From contig NZ_JAKGSB010000003.1 of assembly GCF_021568905.1 (NCBI RefSeq), positions 426,216-490,215 of the forward strand: 64,000 nt of DNA, read 5' to 3'. Positions 56,162 through 63,889 of this stretch are shown here, one piece after another. The notes under the pieces are model-generated. The model saw nothing but the letters and a program-made list of their open reading frames with translations, was not told the origin of the DNA and did not search any database. Each line of letters begins with the position of its first letter. Within the stretch, counting starts at the first letter, position 1. The position numbers and the translations under genes are program-made. Origin of the DNA: Zavarzinia marina. GTDB lineage: Bacteria > Pseudomonadota > Alphaproteobacteria > Zavarziniales > Zavarziniaceae.

Positions 56162-57383
56162 GGGCGGTCTCGGTGATGTGGCGAACGGCGCCGCCGATTT
56201 CGTGCCGCACCCGGCCGACCAGGCTATCCACCCAGGAATATTGCGCTTTTCGGCCTCGTTCGGCGAGACGGGCGCGGGCGTCGGCATTCCTTGTGCACCA
56301 CAGGAAACGGAGTGTGTTCACTGGAAGTGCAATCAGTGGGTACCACGGCAGGGGCCGCCACGGCAGGCCCAGCGCCCGCATCCCGGCACCCCGCATGAAG
56401 AAGCGATTGAGGGAGAGATTGCGCTCGCGCTCGTAGAAGCGGCGCAGCCGGGCGAAGCGCGGATAGGGCCGGGACAGGGGTTCGTCGGCCAGCGCCTGGG
56501 CCAGGCGGGCGCCGGAGGGGTCGGGGTCGGTCAGCGACAGACCCATCTGATAGAGGAGGACGCGGCCCGTCTCCTCGTCGTCGGGCAGAAGCTCCTCCTC
56601 GATCCCCATCAGCCAGCCGGCATAACGCATCAGATGCATGACCGCCGAACCATCCGCCTTCGAGATATGAAAGCCGAGCGCCCTGATGCCGATCAGGAAC
56701 AGGGCGGAAAAGGCGAGTTGGGTCGCCGCCATGCCCATCTGGGCGACCGGCACGCCGTCGCGCCCGGCATCCCATTCGGGATGGCGGCTCACATGGCGGC
56801 GCACCAGGGCATGGACCAGGCGAACGCGCAGGCTCATCTCGAAACCGGGGCCGAAACGTGTCATGCCGTTCGGCTCGGTGCAGGCCAGCCACCATTGGCT
56901 GGTCTCGGCCAGGCGCTTGCCGGCGCCTTTTTCGAGGGCGCCGGTGATGACCAGCACGCGGTTCAGCCCGGCGGCCTGATAGCCGCCCATCAGGGCGCCG
57001 TCGCGCAGCACCGAGGACGAGAGATTGCCGGCCATGCGGCAGACCTCCGCGCCATGTTCCAGGCGCGCGCGGTCCAGCCAGGGCGGCATCGCCTCCACGG
57101 TGGCGAAGAAGCGGCGCAGCGGTTCGGGGGCGTTGGGAATATCGTCGATGCCGGATTTCAGCGCGCGCTCGAACAGGGCGCGGCCGGGGCCCATGCCGAA
57201 ACCCACCATCCAGTCGACCAGATCGTCGGCCAGGGGATCGCCCCGCGTCATCGCCTCGCCGATGCGCCGCCACTCGGATTCGGAAGGCGTCGGATCGCGC
57301 CGGGTCAGCAGCCGCAGCAGGGAGACGGCGCGCCGCCCCGCGGGCAGATTGGCGCCATGCTGGCGGGGCGGTTCGATGGTCAT
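56157..57383 (-). CDS. MpaB/rubber oxygenase family protein (DUF2236)
   Basis: A 408-residue protein of the Lcp/MpaB-like fold, a b-type haem oxygenase family. Conserved stretches are GAEVCRMAGNLSSSVLRDGALMGGYQAAGLNRVLVITGALEKGAGKRLAETSQWWLACTEPNG, RVRLVHALVRRHVSRHPEWDAGRDGVPVAQMGMAATQLAFSALFLIGIRALGF and VMHLMRYAGWLMGIEEELLP. There is no signal peptide. Members cleave rubber or meroterpenoid double bonds; most bacterial ones are uncharacterised. In this context it may act on a steroid or terpenoid substrate. It lies between kshA and the SDR on the same strand and has an operator-like promoter. Confidence 0.85.
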   Translation of the reverse strand: MTIEPPRQHGANLPAGRRAVSLLRLLTRRDPTPSESEWRRIGEAMTRGDPLADDLVDWMVGFGMGPGRALFERALKSGIDDIPNAPEPLRRFFATVEAMPPWLDRARLEHGAEVCRMAGNLSSSVLRDGALMGGYQAAGLNRVLVITGALEKGAGKRLAETSQWWLACTEPNGMTRFGPGFEMSLRVRLVHALVRRHVSRHPEWDAGRDGVPVAQMGMAATQLAFSALFLIGIRALGFHISKADGSAVMHLMRYAGWLMGIEEELLPDDEETGRVLLYQMGLSLTDPDPSGARLAQALADEPLSRPYPRFARLRRFYERERNLSLNRFFMRGAGMRALGLPWRPLPWYPLIALPVNTLRFLWCTRNADARARLAERGRKAQYSWVDSLVGRVRHEIGGAVRHITETAP

Positions 57384-57424
57384 GACGTTTTCTCCCGCGC
57401 ACGGCGAGCGTGCGTCGGGAGAAA

Positions 57425-57461
57425 TGTTAATGCGAATATTTACTCATATTCAATTCGCATT
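57425..57461 (-). promoter_or_regulatory. Promoter with nested palindromes upstream of the mpaB-like gene
   Basis: On the minus strand, TTGAAT (57453-57448), a 17-bp spacer and TTAACA (57430-57425) give a promoter. It is covered by two nested dyads: AATGCGAAT (57429-57437) with ATTCGCATT (57453-57461), and inside it GAATAT (57434-57439) with ATATTC (57446-57451). AT-rich double dyads over a promoter strongly suggest a repressor site. The start codon is 41 bp beyond. Confidence 0.55.
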
Positions 57462-57472
57462 CACGGGGCGGC

Positions 57473-58330
57473 TCAGATCGGCTTCTCGAAGATCGGCGCG
57501 CCGAAGAACTGCCGGAACGAGATCGGCTGATGGTCCCCCTCGTCGACGATGCCGTAATGCAGCGCCAGCTCGGAGGTATAGAAGGTGCCGCCGGTCAGGC
57601 GCATCAGGTCCGCGTCCTGCCACAGCGCGTCGATGATGCGGCCGCCGAAGCCCGGGCTCTCGGCGCCGGCATAGCCGCCGATGCTCTCGAACATCTGGGG
57701 GAAATGCTCCAGGCCCAGAAGGGTGCGGTCGGTCTTCACGATGCCGTGCCAGAACGAGAGGGCACAGACGTTGTGGGGTTGCAGGTCCGGCGCCATATCG
57801 GCCGCCAGCTTGTCCTGGCCGATCTTCGACAGGCCATAGGGCAGCGGGTGCAGCGTCGCGCGGGCGCCGACCGAGGAGGTGTTCACGATCAGGCCCTTGC
57901 CGGCCTTGATCAGCAGGGGAATGCCATAGACGCAGGCGACATAGGACGAGCGCAGGCCGACGTCGATCTGCTGCTGCCATTCCTCCAGCCCGCGCTCCCA
58001 GAAATTGCCCGGCATGGCCGAGAAATCCTGCATCGCGAAGGCATTGTTGACGAGAACGTCCAGCTTGCCCTGTTCCGCTTCGATCTGGTCGAAGACCGCC
58101 TTGGTCTGGGCGTCGTCCAGATGATCGCAGGGAACGGCGATGCCCTTGCCGCCGGCGGCGTCGATCGCGGCCGCGGTCTCGCCGAGCGTGCCGGGCCAAT
58201 TGCCCGTGGGCGCATCCTTGCTGCGCCCGGTGATATAGACGGTGTCGCCCGCCGCACCCAGCGCGATGGCGATGCCGCGCCCAAGGCCACGGCTGGCGCC
58301 CGTGACCACCGAAACTCGACCCGAACCCAT
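57473..58330 (-). CDS. SDR family oxidoreductase (DHRS1-like)
   Basis: About 285 residues from ATG 58330 behind GGGGAGG. TGASRGLG is at 10-17, Tyr165 and Lys169 sit in YGLSK, and NNAF replaces the common NNAG (95-98), as in DHRS1-type dehydrogenases acting on steroids and other lipids. The C-terminal part is longer than in classical SDRs. It is divergent from the epoxide-hydrolase-like gene, with the shared motif between them. Specific substrate unknown; a steroid hydroxyl is a good guess. Confidence 0.88.
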   Translation of the reverse strand: MGSGRVSVVTGASRGLGRGIAIALGAAGDTVYITGRSKDAPTGNWPGTLGETAAAIDAAGGKGIAVPCDHLDDAQTKAVFDQIEAEQGKLDVLVNNAFAMQDFSAMPGNFWERGLEEWQQQIDVGLRSSYVACVYGIPLLIKAGKGLIVNTSSVGARATLHPLPYGLSKIGQDKLAADMAPDLQPHNVCALSFWHGIVKTDRTLLGLEHFPQMFESIGGYAGAESPGFGGRIIDALWQDADLMRLTGGTFYTSELALHYGIVDEGDHQPISFRQFFGAPIFEKPI

Positions 58331-58381
58331 GGTATCCTCCCCTTTTATCCGGGCCAGTGTCGGGGCACGATCAAGACTGCG

Positions 58382-58401
58382 CATCGTCCATACAAACTAG
58401 G
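58382..58401. promoter_or_regulatory. Shared steroid-cluster motif, site 2 (between SDR and hydrolase)
   Basis: The plus-strand sequence is CATCGTCCATACAAACTAGG, flanked by CGTCC/GGACG arms (58385-58389, 58400-58404). It lies 51 bp before the SDR ATG and 18 bp before the hydrolase ATG. It matches site 1 at 14 of 20 and, read on the other strand, site 3 at 13 of 20 positions. Confidence 0.45.
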
Positions 58402-58419
58402 ACGCGAGGGGAGAGAACG

Positions 58420-59346
58420 ATGGAAACGATCATGGTGCCGGCCAACGGCCTCGACTTCGAGGTCGACCAGGCGGGCACGGGCGAGAAGTTCGCCCTCATG
58501 CTGCACGGGTTCCCGGAATCGAAATTCTCGTGGCGGGCGCAGATCCCGGTCTTCGTCGAGCGCGGCTATACGGTCTGGGCGCCCAACCTGCGGGGTTACG
58601 GCCGGACGACGCGGCCGCGCGGCACCTCGAATTATACGCTCGACCATCTGACCGACGACGTTGCCGGCCTGATCGACGCGGCCCGCGCAAGGGGCATCAC
58701 CGGGCCGGTCACCCTCATGGCCCATGATTGGGGCGGGGCGATCGCCTGGGCCTTCGTGCTGCGAAGGCTTCGCCCGCTCGATCGGTTCGTCATCCTGAAC
58801 ATGCCGCACCCGACGCTGTTCTTCAAAGGGCTGAAGACTTTCGCGCAGCTTCGCCGCTCCTGGTACATGTTCTTCTTCCAGATCCCCTGGCTGCCGGAAT
58901 TCGCGCTTTCGGCGCGCGGTGCCAAGGCGGTCGGGGATGCCTTTCGCGGCATGGCCATCGACAAGAGCCGTTTTCCCGACGAGGTGCTGGACGAATACCG
59001 CCGCAATGCGCTGCGCCCCGGCGCGCTCACGGCCATGCTCAACTACTACCGCGCCAACATCCGCCTGAAGCCGGCGAAACTGCCGGATCCGGAGCCGGTG
59101 GAGGTGCCGACCCTGATGATCTGGGGCGAGGATGACGCGGCGCTGGGCAAGGAATTGACCGTCGGCACCGATGCCCTGGTGAAGGATCTCACGCTGCGCT
59201 ATCTGCCCCGCGTCTCCCATTGGGTGCAGCAGGAGGCGCCGGAAACGGTGAATGCCATGATCGCCGCATGGCTCGACGGAAAAAAAGTGCCGGAAGCCCA
59301 TGACCTCGTCCATACGGCGGAGGCGGGCGCGGGCGCGGCGGCCTAA
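58420..59346 (+). CDS. Alpha/beta hydrolase, epoxide hydrolase type
   Basis: A 308-residue hydrolase from ATG 58420 (METIMVPANGLDFEV) behind GAGGGGAGAG. The oxyanion motif HGFPES is at 29-34, the nucleophile is Asp103 in LMAHDWGGAIAW (Asp rather than Ser) and the base histidine is in RVSHWVQQEAPE. Asp with HGxP is characteristic of epoxide hydrolases and some haloalkane dehalogenases. It should open an epoxide to a diol by a covalent ester. The neighbouring oxygenases make an epoxide intermediate conceivable. Confidence 0.9.
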   Translation: METIMVPANGLDFEVDQAGTGEKFALMLHGFPESKFSWRAQIPVFVERGYTVWAPNLRGYGRTTRPRGTSNYTLDHLTDDVAGLIDAARARGITGPVTLMAHDWGGAIAWAFVLRRLRPLDRFVILNMPHPTLFFKGLKTFAQLRRSWYMFFFQIPWLPEFALSARGAKAVGDAFRGMAIDKSRFPDEVLDEYRRNALRPGALTAMLNYYRANIRLKPAKLPDPEPVEVPTLMIWGEDDAALGKELTVGTDALVKDLTLRYLPRVSHWVQQEAPETVNAMIAAWLDGKKVPEAHDLVHTAEAGAGAAA

Positions 59347-59377
59347 TCTCCCCCCAACAACAAGGGGGGAGGATCCC

Positions 59378-59872
59378 ATGGTCGATACGGTCGAGTCTCT
59401 GGCGGCACGCCTGCGCAAGCTGGAGGACATCAATGCCATTCAGGAACTGAAGAACCGCTACTGGCGCGCCTGCGACCGCAAGCAGCCGGATGTCGTGCGC
59501 GATTGCTTCCGCCCGGACGCGACGATCGACGCCGCCTTCCTCGGCGTGCACGAGGGGCGCGACAGTTTCGTCGGCCTGTTCGAGATGGTGGGCTGCCGCG
59601 ACAGCATCATCGACATGCACCACGGCCAGAATCCGTCCATCGTTCTCGACGAGAACGACCCGGACAAGGCCCACGGCACTTGGGATCTCTTCTTCTATCA
59701 GATCAATCTCGACAATCGCTCCGCCTCCCAGGCGGCCGGCTACTACGAGGATGATTACGTCCGCATCGACGGGCGCTGGTGGATCCAGACCTCGGTGTTC
59801 CGCGTCACCTCGACCCAGATGACCGAAGTCACCGAGCAGGACAGCTTCAAGGTCACCATGTTCGGGCGCTGA
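59378..59872 (+). CDS. SnoaL-like/NTF2-fold protein
   Basis: A 164-residue protein of the SnoaL-like family (LAARLRKLEDINAIQELKNRYWRACDRKQPDVVRDCFRPDATIDAAFLGVHEGRDSFVGLFEMVGCRDSIIDMHHGQNPSIVLDENDPDKAHGTW). The N-terminal helical start and the pocket around DMHHGQNPSI are typical of dehydratase-like or isomerase-like NTF2 folds. Activity cannot be assigned. ATG 59378 follows GGGGGGAGG and lies 31 nt after the hydrolase. It is probably cotranscribed with that gene. Confidence 0.8.
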   Translation: MVDTVESLAARLRKLEDINAIQELKNRYWRACDRKQPDVVRDCFRPDATIDAAFLGVHEGRDSFVGLFEMVGCRDSIIDMHHGQNPSIVLDENDPDKAHGTWDLFFYQINLDNRSASQAAGYYEDDYVRIDGRWWIQTSVFRVTSTQMTEVTEQDSFKVTMFGR

Positions 59873-59877
59873 CGCCG

Positions 59878-59897
59878 TCTAGTCCAAGGGGACGATG
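59878..59897. promoter_or_regulatory. Shared steroid-cluster motif, site 3 (upstream of kstD)
   Basis: The plus-strand sequence is TCTAGTCCAAGGGGACGATG, beginning 5 bp after the SnoaL-like stop and ending 85 bp before the kstD ATG. In the direction of the downstream gene it reads CTAGT-N6-GGACGATG, as does site 2 toward the SDR. Site 1 reads CTAGT-N6-AGGGGATG toward kshA. Confidence 0.45.
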
Positions 59898-59982
59898 CTG
59901 GCCGGGGTTCCGCGACAAGAATGTCGCTAAACCCCGGCGCGGCGTTGCGTTCAATAAGGGGCCAGTGAAAGCGGAGGACACC

Positions 59983-61755
59983 ATGACCGGGGGCACGGCA
60001 AGCGCCAGCATCGCCGACGGCGCTGCATTCGACGTCATCGTGGTGGGGGCGGGGGCCGGCGGCATGCTGGCCGCCAACCGGGCCCATGACCTCGGCCTCT
60101 CGGTCCTCCTCATCGAGAAGAGCGATCGTTTCGGCGGAACCTCGGCGGTTTCGGGCGGCGCCATCTGGGTGCCCTGCAACGAAGACCTGGGCGCCAAGGA
60201 CAACCGGGGCCAGGCCCTCGACTATCTCCGCGCCTGCACCAAGGGCGCGGTGCCGGAGGAAAAGCTGGCGGCCTATGTCGACAATGCCGCCCCCATGGTC
60301 CGCTATACGGCCGAGAAGGTCGGTCTCGGCTTCAAGGCGGTCATGGAATATCCGGACTATTACCCCGATCGCCCCGGTGCCCTGCCGGGCGGCCGGACCA
60401 TGGACCCGGACGCGGTCGACGGCACCGAGCTTGGCGAAGACTATTATTATCTGCGCGAGCCCTATGCCCTGATGCGCCTGTTCGGGCGGATCTCGCTGAC
60501 GGTTTCAGAGGCGCGCGCCATCACCACCAAGAAATCCGGCTGGCCCTTCGTCCTGATGAAGCTGATGGCCGCCTATTTCACCGATATTTCCTGGCGCCTG
60601 AAGACGAAGCGCGACCGAAGGCTTTCCATGGGCAATGCCCTGACCGGCGGCCTTTTGCGCGGTCTCGTCCGGCGCGGGGTGACGCGGGTGATCAATACCC
60701 GCCTGATCGGCCTGACGCAGGAAGACGGAAGGGTCGCCGGTGTCCGCATCTCGCGCGACGGCAGGGAAATGACCGTGAAGGCGCGGCGCGCCGTAGTGCT
60801 CGCCGCCGGCGGCTTCGAGCGCAATCAGTCGATGCGCGACGAGCATCTGCCCAAACCGACTTCGGAAACCTGGAGCGTCACGCCCTTTCCCAACAATACG
60901 GGTGACGCCATAAGCGCCGGGCGCGAGGTGGGCGCCGCGCTCGAATTCATGGATCTCGCCTGGTGGGCGCCGACCATGCGCCTGCCGTCGCGTCACACGC
61001 CCAATACGGAAACCCGCGTCGGCATGTTCATGGAACGCGGCTGGCCGGGCAGCGTGATCGTCAATCAATTGGGCCGGCGCTTCGTCAACGAGGCGATTTC
61101 CTACAACGACTTCGGTTACGCGATGATCGCGGAACACCAGAGGACCGGCGCCTGCAGCCCGTGCTGGATGGTGTTCGACGCCACCTTCCGCAGGAAATAC
61201 GTCGTCGGTGGCTTGATGCCGGGCATGATGGAGCCGGATCGCAGCCTGCCGCCCGAATGGTTCGACAATGTGATCTATCGCGCCGATACGATCGGCGAAC
61301 TGGCGGCCAAGGTCGGCCTGCCGGCGGCGGCCCTTTCCGAGACCGTCGCCGCCATGAACGGTTACGCCAGGACCGGCAAGGACACGGAATTCGGCCGGGG
61401 CGACAATGTCTACGACCGCTACTTCGGTGATCGTTTCGTCACCCCTAATCCCTGCCTCGGCCCCATCGAGAAGGCGCCCTTCTATGCCGTCCGCGTCGAC
61501 CTCGGCGACATCGGCACCAAGGGCGGCCTGAAGGTGGACGCCCGTGCGCGGGTGCTGGACGAGGCGGGCACGCCCATCGCCGGGCTCTATGCCATCGGCA
61601 ACTGCTCCGGCTCGGTCATGGCGGAGTCCTATCCCGGTGCCGGCAGCACCCTCGGCCCGGCCATGACCTTCGGCTATATCGCCGCCAACGACATCGCCGC
61701 CGCGACCACCAATCGCCCGGCCGAAGATCTGATGCGTGACGCCGCCGGGGCGTGA
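59983..61755 (+). CDS. kstD: 3-ketosteroid delta1-dehydrogenase family flavoprotein (KstD-like)
   Basis: A 590-residue FAD protein from ATG 59983 behind GGAGG. The dinucleotide fold VIVVGAGAGGMLAANRAHDLGLSVLLIEKSDRFGGTSAVSGGAIWVP is followed by a catalytic domain and ends GNCSGSVMAESYPGAGSTLGPAMTFGYIAANDIA. The YPGAG segment corresponds to the active-site Tyr and Gly of KstD (Tyr487/Gly491 in Rhodococcus KstD1 numbering). NEAISYNDFGYAM may hold another active-site tyrosine. It should dehydrogenate ring A at C1-C2. Fumarate-reductase-like or delta4-dehydrogenase relatives cannot be fully excluded. It heads an operon with SDR, KSI-like and SDR genes. Confidence 0.85.
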   Translation: MTGGTASASIADGAAFDVIVVGAGAGGMLAANRAHDLGLSVLLIEKSDRFGGTSAVSGGAIWVPCNEDLGAKDNRGQALDYLRACTKGAVPEEKLAAYVDNAAPMVRYTAEKVGLGFKAVMEYPDYYPDRPGALPGGRTMDPDAVDGTELGEDYYYLREPYALMRLFGRISLTVSEARAITTKKSGWPFVLMKLMAAYFTDISWRLKTKRDRRLSMGNALTGGLLRGLVRRGVTRVINTRLIGLTQEDGRVAGVRISRDGREMTVKARRAVVLAAGGFERNQSMRDEHLPKPTSETWSVTPFPNNTGDAISAGREVGAALEFMDLAWWAPTMRLPSRHTPNTETRVGMFMERGWPGSVIVNQLGRRFVNEAISYNDFGYAMIAEHQRTGACSPCWMVFDATFRRKYVVGGLMPGMMEPDRSLPPEWFDNVIYRADTIGELAAKVGLPAAALSETVAAMNGYARTGKDTEFGRGDNVYDRYFGDRFVTPNPCLGPIEKAPFYAVRVDLGDIGTKGGLKVDARARVLDEAGTPIAGLYAIGNCSGSVMAESYPGAGSTLGPAMTFGYIAANDIAAATTNRPAEDLMRDAAGA

Positions 61756-61785
61756 ACCGGCGGCCGGAAGAGAAGGGAACAGTAG

Positions 61786-62547
61786 ATGGGGCGCGTAGAC
61801 GGCAAGGTGGTGATGATCACCGGCGCGGGCAGCGGGGCCGGCAGGGCGGACGCCCTGATGCTGGCGAAGGAAGGCGCGAAGATCATCGCCACCGACCAGA
61901 ATCTGGAAACGGCCCGGAAGACCGCCGCCGAAATCGGCGATGCCGCCATCGCGCTGCCCCTGAACATCACCAAGGAAGACGAATGGGTGACGGCCTTCGC
62001 CGCGGCCCGCGAAGCCTTCGGTTACGTCGACACGCTGGTCAACAATGCCGGCATCCTGGTCCAAGCCTCGATCGAATACATGGCCTTCGAGGATTGGCAG
62101 AAGACGCTCGATGTGAACGTCACCGGTTACTATCTCGGCTGCAAGCACGGCATCCTCAACATGAAGGAGAGGGGCGGCAACATCGTCAACATGGCGTCCG
62201 TCACCTCCCATATCGGCAGCCCCAATTATTTCGCCTATGCCGCCGCCAAATCGGCCGTGGTGTCGCTGACCCGCAGCGTCAATGCCCATGCCAAGACCGG
62301 CGGGTACGCCATACGCTGCAATGCGCTCTGCCCCGACGGTATCCTGACGCCCATGGTGCTGGCGCAGATGGGCCTGCCGCCCGACGCCGATGTCGAGATG
62401 ATCAAGCAGTCGCCCATGGGCCATCGTTTCTGCTACCCGGAAGACGTGGCCAATCTGGTGCTGTTCCTGGTGTCGGACGAATCCCGCTTCATCAGCGGCG
62501 CGGATTTCGCCATCGACAACGGCAACTTCCGCTACACGGAATTCTGA
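61786..62547 (+). CDS. SDR family oxidoreductase (steroid-type mycofactocin/3-HSD-like)
   Basis: A 253-residue classical SDR with TGAGSGAG at 12-19, NNAG 86-89, Ser138, Tyr151 and Lys155 (YAAAK). The sequence VVMITGAGSGAGRADALMLAKEGAKIIATDQN indicates NAD preference (Asp after the second strand). It starts 30 nt after kstD and one base before the KSI-like gene. In this operon a hydroxysteroid dehydrogenase role is plausible. Confidence 0.88.
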   Translation: MGRVDGKVVMITGAGSGAGRADALMLAKEGAKIIATDQNLETARKTAAEIGDAAIALPLNITKEDEWVTAFAAAREAFGYVDTLVNNAGILVQASIEYMAFEDWQKTLDVNVTGYYLGCKHGILNMKERGGNIVNMASVTSHIGSPNYFAYAAAKSAVVSLTRSVNAHAKTGGYAIRCNALCPDGILTPMVLAQMGLPPDADVEMIKQSPMGHRFCYPEDVANLVLFLVSDESRFISGADFAIDNGNFRYTEF

Positions 62548-62548
62548 G

Positions 62549-62968
62549 ATGCTGCGGGAAGCGCTCGTCGGCATGCTCGGGGCGGTCTCCGGCCCCCTGG
62601 ACAAGGCCGGGGCGGAGGATCTGCTGCGGCGCTATCTCGTGACTTTCGAGACCAAGGATGTGGCCGCCCGCTCGGCCCTCTTCGCCGCCGATACGGTGGT
62701 CGAGGATCCGGTGGGCCTGCCCGCCCATGTCGGGCTCGAGGCGGTGCAGGCGTTCTGGGCCCAGGGTGACCAGGGCCCGGCGCAATTCACCAGCGAATTG
62801 CATCGGGTCGTCTATTGCGGCAGCGATTTCCTGGCCCATTTCACGGTCCACATGCGCATGCCCGGCATGGGCGAAATCGCGATCGAGGTGTTCTCCACCT
62901 ATGCCGTCGATGGCGACGGCAAGATCGCCCGCATGCGCGCCTTCTGGGACGAGAGCTGCCTGACATGA
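62549..62968 (+). CDS. Ketosteroid isomerase-like protein (NTF2 fold)
   Basis: A 139-residue protein of the length of steroid delta-isomerases. FAADTVVEDPVGLPAHVGLEAVQAFW contains the Asp (EDPVG) corresponding to the catalytic base Asp38/40 of KSI; the later FWDESC may supply the acid Asp. It should shift a delta5 double bond to delta4 of a 3-ketosteroid. Start and stop overlap tightly with neighbours: one base after the SDR stop, and ATGA overlap with the next SDR. Confidence 0.82.
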   Translation: MLREALVGMLGAVSGPLDKAGAEDLLRRYLVTFETKDVAARSALFAADTVVEDPVGLPAHVGLEAVQAFWAQGDQGPAQFTSELHRVVYCGSDFLAHFTVHMRMPGMGEIAIEVFSTYAVDGDGKIARMRAFWDESCLT

Positions 62969-63735
62969 GCATGGGGTTCGATTTCGCCGGCCGGGTCGCC
63001 ATCGTCACCGGCGGCACCAAGGGCGTCGGCCGGGTGATCGCCGGGCGCCTGCTGGCGGCGGGGGCCCATGTCGTCGTCTGCGGCCGGAATGCGCCCGAGG
63101 TGCCGGTCGCGGCCGAAGGGCGGGAAGCGCTCTTCGTCGCCGCCGACGTCCGCGATGCCGAACAGGCCGCACGGGTTGTCGCCACGGCTTTCGATACCTA
63201 TGGCCGCCTGGACGTGCTGGTGAACAATGCCGGCGGTTCGCCGCCGTCCGATGCCGCCACGGCGTCGCCCCGTTTCGCCGAATCCATCGTCCGCCTCAAC
63301 ATGCTGGCGCCGCTCTATCTGTCCCAGGCCGCCTGTCTTGTCATGCGCCGGCAGGAGACGGGCGGGGCCATCGTCAATATCGCCTCGGTCTCGGCCGTGC
63401 GGCCCTCGCCGGGGACGGCGGTCTATGGTGCCGCCAAGGCCGGGCTGGTCTCGCTCACCCGGTCGCTGGGCCAGGAATGGGCGCCGGCGGTTCGCGTGAA
63501 CGCCATCATCGCCGGCATGATCAAGACCGAGGCGGCGCTGGATCATTACGGCGGGGCCGAGGGCCTGGCGCGGATCGAGGCGGGCCTGCCCCAGGGGCGC
63601 ATGGCGGTGCCGGACGATATCGCCAATGCCTGTCTGTTCCTCGCCTCCGACCTCGCGTCCCATATCACCGGCGCGGCGCTCGAGGTCCATGGCGGCGGAG
63701 AGAAGCCGCCGTTTCTCGGCCAGGCCGAAGGCTGA
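62965..63735 (+). CDS. SDR family oxidoreductase
   Basis: A 256-residue classical SDR. TGGTKGVG is at 15-22, NNAG 87-90, Ser141 region SVSAV, and Tyr154 with Lys158 in YGAAK. The start ATG at 62965 overlaps the KSI-like stop (ATGA), so translation is probably coupled. Cluster context suggests an alcohol or hydroxyacyl-CoA dehydrogenase for steroid intermediates. Confidence 0.88.
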   Translation: MSMGFDFAGRVAIVTGGTKGVGRVIAGRLLAAGAHVVVCGRNAPEVPVAAEGREALFVAADVRDAEQAARVVATAFDTYGRLDVLVNNAGGSPPSDAATASPRFAESIVRLNMLAPLYLSQAACLVMRRQETGGAIVNIASVSAVRPSPGTAVYGAAKAGLVSLTRSLGQEWAPAVRVNAIIAGMIKTEAALDHYGGAEGLARIEAGLPQGRMAVPDDIANACLFLASDLASHITGAALEVHGGGEKPPFLGQAEG

Positions 63736-63851
63736 ACCATTGTTCACGAGCGCGAACGGTCAATTCGCCCTCGCTGGCTTCCGGCTGGCCGGGCAGGGGC
63801 ATAGGCTTCGATCATGAAAAGCTGTCCAGCAAGGGCGGCGATCACAAACGG

Positions 63852-63878
63852 CAATAATCACCGAACAACAATAATCAC
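63852..63878 (+). repeat. Direct repeat CAATAATCAC, 17-bp period, in front of the amidohydrolase gene
   Basis: CAATAATCAC occurs at 63852-63861 and 63869-63878, and the second copy ends 3 bp before the GAGGAAG ribosome site. The AT-rich half-sites could be an activator binding site or part of the promoter. The 154-bp gap before this gene indicates a separate promoter from the kstD operon. Confidence 0.4.
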
Positions 63879-63889
63879 TGGAGGAAGAG

